From positions 6,217,501 to 6,281,500 of the forward strand of contig OY743189.1 of NCBI GenBank assembly GCA_963555705.1: DNA of 64,000 nucleotides, read 5' to 3'. Within the stretch, counting starts at the first letter, position 1. Each line of letters starts with the position of its first letter. Positions 61,001 to 64,000 of this stretch are shown in pieces. The position numbers and the translations under genes were made by a program. This stretch comes from Ligustrum vulgare (lineage: Eukaryota > Streptophyta > Magnoliopsida > Lamiales > Oleaceae). The notes under the pieces are model-generated. The model ran no database searches and was not told the origin of the DNA. It saw nothing but the letters and a program-made list of their open reading frames with translations.

Positions 61001-61375
61001 AGCTAATGTAGTAGAAGATGCTCTTAGAAGAAAGACGGTTGGACATTTAACAATGTTAATTACTATGCAAGACCAGTTGTTAAAGGATTTTGAAAACTTG
61101 CATCTAGAAGTAATTACTCCACCAACCCAAACTATCACTAGGATATCGGCTCTAATGATTCGACCAACACTTAGAGATCGAATTAGAGTAGCACAGGATG
61201 GTGATTCTTTCCTACAAAAGATTAAATCAGAAGTTGGTACTAGCAAGCGAAAGGATTTTGAATCAGGCCCTCATAAAGCCTTACTCTTTAAGGGAAGGTT
61301 GTGTGTACCAAAAGACGAGGGATTGAGGAAAGAAATTCTTGAAGAAGCACACTTAACTCCATATATTGCTCATCC

Positions 61376-61828
61376 TAGGGATGGCAATGGGACGGGTTCG
61401 GGGCTACCCCGCCCCGAACCTGAAAACGCGTAACCCCGCCCCACGACTGTTCGCGGGTCGGGGAGGGGCGACCTCTCGCCCAGCTAATGACCCAAAAATA
61501 TTAATTTTTTTTAATAAATTGGTAATGAAATTTTACGTGAAAACTCAGGCATCGAACTAGTTAGAGTTTTTAAGTTTGAACTTTAAAGATAATATGTATA
61601 TATTTGAAGGGAAAAAATCAATGAACGGTATAATGGTTTAGTGGTTGTATATTCTCATATCCCTAAATTCCACCGAGGTTCAATTCTTTTGGACTTCATC
61701 AAATTTATTTTAGTTTCTCATTTCAATATTTAAAAAAAAAAAATTACCTGGTCACGGGGCGGAACCCGCCCTGTGAACTCGACGGGGCGGGTAATTTTCG
61801 GGTCCTTCGGGTTATTTTTCCATCCCTA
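61376..61828. mobile_element. 453-bp hAT-type MITE
   Basis: Inserted in the chromovirus pol just before the integrase, with a perfect 8-bp duplication GCTCATCC (61368-61375, 61829-61836), the hAT signature. Ends are TAGGGATGG(C/A)AA in inverted orientation; next to them are GC-rich blocks (CGGGGCTACCCCGCCCC; CGACGGGGCGGGTAA) quite unlike the AT-rich surroundings. The pol reading across the site (AHP|GGTKMYRD) is intact once one duplicate is discounted. No transposase. Confidence 0.94.
61627..61690 (+). other. tRNA-like Pol III promoter module in the MITE
   Basis: TGGTTTAGTGG (61634-61644) fits the Pol III A box and GGTTCAATTC (61677-61686) the B box, about 33 bases apart as in a tRNA or tRNA-derived SINE head. 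The arms between are too diverged for a functional tRNA, and I see no good acceptor stem. Confidence 0.5.
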
Positions 61829-63087
61829 GCTCATCCAGGAGGTACAAAATGTATCGAGACCTAAGGAGTATATTGTGGTGGAGAAATATGAAACGGTGCA
61901 TAGGTATTTTTGTTAAGTGCATGACTTGTCAACAAGTGAAAGCTGAACATCGAAGGCCGTCAGGATTGTTGGAACCTTTAAAAATCCCACAATGGAAATG
62001 GGAACATATAACTATGGGTTTTGTTATGGGTTCTCCAAAATCAGCTAGGGGAAATAATGCTATGTGGGTTGTAGTCAATCGGTTAACAAAGTCAGCTCAT
62101 TTTCTACTAGTGAAAATGAATTTCAGTATGGATCAATATGCGCGATTATACATCAAAGAGGTCATCCACTTACATGGTATCCCATCCTCGATTGTATCTG
62201 ATAGAGATCCAAGATTTACTTCTAAATTTTGGAAAAGTTTGCAAGGAGCTTTGGGAACCAAATTAAGTTTTAGTACGGCATTTCATCCTCAAACAGATGG
62301 ACAATTAGAGAGGACTATACAAACTTTGGAGGATATGCTACGTGCCTGTGTCCTTGATTTAGGAGGCAGTTGGGAAAATTATGTACCATTGGTAGAGTTT
62401 GCCTATAATAATAGCTATCAAGCTACGATAAAGAGGGCACCTTATGAAGCTCTATATGGTAGAAAATGTAGATCTCCTCTTTATTGGGATGAAGTAGGTG
62501 AGCGAAGAGTATTGGGACCAGAAATAATTGAGGAAACCAGTCGAGCGGTTGATAAGATAAGAGCTAGAATTAAGGCAGCTCAGGACCGACCAAAAAAGTT
62601 ATGCTGATAAAAGGAGAAAAGATTTAGCATTCAATGTTGGTGATAAGGTTTTTCTAAAGGTCGCACCGATGAAGGGAGTTTATCGCTTTGGAAAGAAGGG
62701 AAAACTTCGACCAAGATTTGTGGGTTCTTTTGAAATTTTGCAAAAAGTTGGAAATGCAGCTTATCGAATAGCTCTGCCACCAGATTTTTCAGCAATTCAT
62801 GATGTATTCCACACGTCAATGCTTAGACAATATGTGTTAGATCTGAGTCACGTGGTTAGTTATCAACCATTAGATATCAAACAAAACATGACTTATAAGG
62901 AAAAACTAGTAGCAATCTTAGATCGTAAAATCCAACAACTGAGGACAAAAAAAATTCCATTAGTGAGAGTTCAATGGCGAAACCATGATGTCGAAGGATC
63001 AACTTGGGAAAGAGAAGAGGAAATCAAGACCAAGTATCCAGAACTTTTCAACTAAGTTTGAGGTAATTTCGAGGACGAAATCTTTTT

Positions 63088-63100
63088 AAGGGAAGAGGGA
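63088..63100 (+). promoter_or_regulatory. Chromovirus polypurine tract
   Basis: AAGGGAAGAGGGA directly precedes the 3' LTR start TGTAATACTCCG. Confidence 0.9.
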
Positions 63101-64000
63101 TGTAATACTCCGAAAATTTTGTGCTTGTTTAATTTGCTCATTTAGTTTTTTTGGATGATAATTTAACTTTTCAAAATTTTAGATGGCTTTAAAAGTTTTC
63201 CAAGATTAGTTAATTAAGTTTTTTCTAGGGATTAATGACAAATACCTAATTACTATAGATAAGCATTTCTTTTCGCTTTGGCCGAGAGTGGAGTGCTACC
63301 TTTGTAGTGAAGTAATTTTCATGCAAAGTAAAAACAAGCATGAGGTGTCTAAGGCAAGCATGAGGTTTTAAGTGTTTAATATTCAAGCATGACATGAGGT
63401 GTACCTTTGTAGTTAAGTAACAAGGAAGCATGTGGTGTCAACTAGTTGCAAGCTATCTTTGTAGTGAAGTAATTTTCATGCAAAGTAAAAACAAGCATGA
63501 GGTGGCTAAGGCAAGCATGAGATGTTTAGTTAAATTTATGAAGTGCATCCATGCAACTCACGTGTAGATGTAGGAACCAAACTTTAACTTGATAGATAGT
63601 AACCCTTTACACCTTACTTACTCCATAGGTTTTCCTTACCTATAGATAATTAAGAAAAGCTTCCTGCAAATGTCTTGACAAACAAAAAAAAATTACTTTC
63701 AAAGAAAAAATAAACAGCAAGAGTTAGTGAAGGAAGGTAAAGAAAAAGATAAAGTAAGAATAGAAGAAGAAGGACAAAGGTCAGGACTTTCAAGTACACT
63801 TTTCCACCAAAATTACTCCAAGTTTTAGGGTAAGATACTTTCTATGCTCAAGTGGTAGGATTTCATGGTAATATTTATGCTTAATATATGCATGAAAAGC
63901 CATAATATGAAAGATGTGGACAAGTCCACAAAGTTAGATATCTATTTATTCCTCAGGACAAGTCCGAAGGGCACCGTTAAGCCGGAATGTATAAGTATGC
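63101..64000 (+). repeat. Chromovirus 3' LTR, cut by window end
   Basis: Matches 53942-54895 with a deletion of about 50 bp near its start and scattered substitutions; keeps the 157-bp internal direct repeat (CTTTGTAGTGAAG at 63300 and 63457). It stops at the window edge before the point where the inverted repeat can be tested. Confidence 0.9.

Larger units (their letters stand above)
58067..63055 (+). pseudogene. Chromovirus gag-pol, multiply broken
   Basis: Gag starts at 58067 (MPLKRN), with MNPPSFEGSTNPLAVEDWL, SHWWDM and CFKCGKSGHFAKEC (59067). Protease has GSGATHSFIS, so the catalytic Asp is Gly. RT includes [18 protein letters not shown] and FIDDILIYS (60255). RNase H shows YSNAS where Asp is expected, then YTDHKSL. 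Integrase has TMGFVMG (first Asp as Gly), SDRDPRF and HPQTDGQLER. The C-terminus is a chromodomain (VRVQWRNHDVEGSTWEREEE). Breaks: in-frame stops at 58298, 58626, 59397 and 60078; frame changes near 58500, 60730, 60930 and 62595; MITE at 61376-61828. It cannot make a working enzyme set. Confidence 0.93.
53942..64000 (+). mobile_element. Chromodomain-type gypsy retrotransposon, runs off window
   Basis: Direct repeats starting TGTAATACT(T/C)CGAAAATT at 53942 and 63101 are its LTR starts; the second runs off the window after 900 bp. Between them lie gag with a CCHC knuckle, protease, RT, RNase H, integrase and a C-terminal chromodomain, the order of Tekay/Del-type chromoviruses. A polypurine tract precedes the 3' LTR. 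A large inverted repeat (54236-57603) lies between the 5' LTR start and gag, and a MITE is in pol. I cannot fix the 5' LTR end; a weak primer-site-like TGGTATCA is at 55110-55117. Confidence 0.88.

Noticed and set aside
1..64000. CRISPR arrays, bacterial operons, rRNA or true tRNA genes
   Set aside because: None seen; all repeats are explained by TEs or simple sequence, and the only tRNA-like signal is inside a MITE.

Overview
The window is nuclear DNA from a flowering plant, most likely a eudicot. It is AT-rich, the one clear host gene is split by plant-type GT-AG introns, and almost everything else is plant transposable elements (TEs). I cannot name the species.

Layout. 1-3150: end of a decayed Ty3/gypsy reverse transcriptase, a MITE relic and unassigned AT-rich DNA. 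3151-9542: a Pong-like PIF/Harbinger DNA transposon with two convergent genes, an intact DDE transposase (7550-8929, minus) and a Myb/SANT-like ORF1 (5420-6816, plus) broken only by a one-base slip in an A-run. 9543-13315: gene-free DNA with a degenerate TCACA-rich repeat field and a clean 216-bp MITE. 13316-27014 (minus): the host gene, an EXO84C-type exocyst subunit, rebuilt here from seven exons; intron 2 is 7.3 kb and holds a gypsy fragment, a Helitron and MITEs. 27015-32856: intergenic DNA with a MITE, a BED-finger hAT relic and a gypsy protease relic.

32857-51900 reads as a four-level nest: a minus-strand plant-mobile-domain (PMD) gene, split by an Athila/Tat-like gypsy element without reverse transcriptase (33990-50291), split by a Ty1/copia element (36503-45305, 199-bp LTRs, TSD GAAAT), split in its reverse transcriptase by a one-LTR, tRNA-Asp-primed element (40188-44067, TSD TCATT). 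52100-53900 is a decayed minus-strand copia pol.

53942 to the window end is a chromodomain-type gypsy element. Its front part contains a 1.6-kb inverted repeat (54236-57603) carrying mirror-image ORFs, and its pol is interrupted by a 453-bp hAT-type MITE that itself contains a tRNA-like Pol III A/B-box pair.

Functionally, only EXO84C (secretory vesicle tethering) is a host gene I can support. The Pong-like pair is the most nearly complete transposition system; the retroelements all look immobile by themselves. The best candidates for something new are the inverted repeat with twin ORFs, the one-LTR insertion with perfect target-site duplication, and the tRNA-like module inside the hAT MITE. 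No database search was possible; family names rest on motifs recognised by eye.
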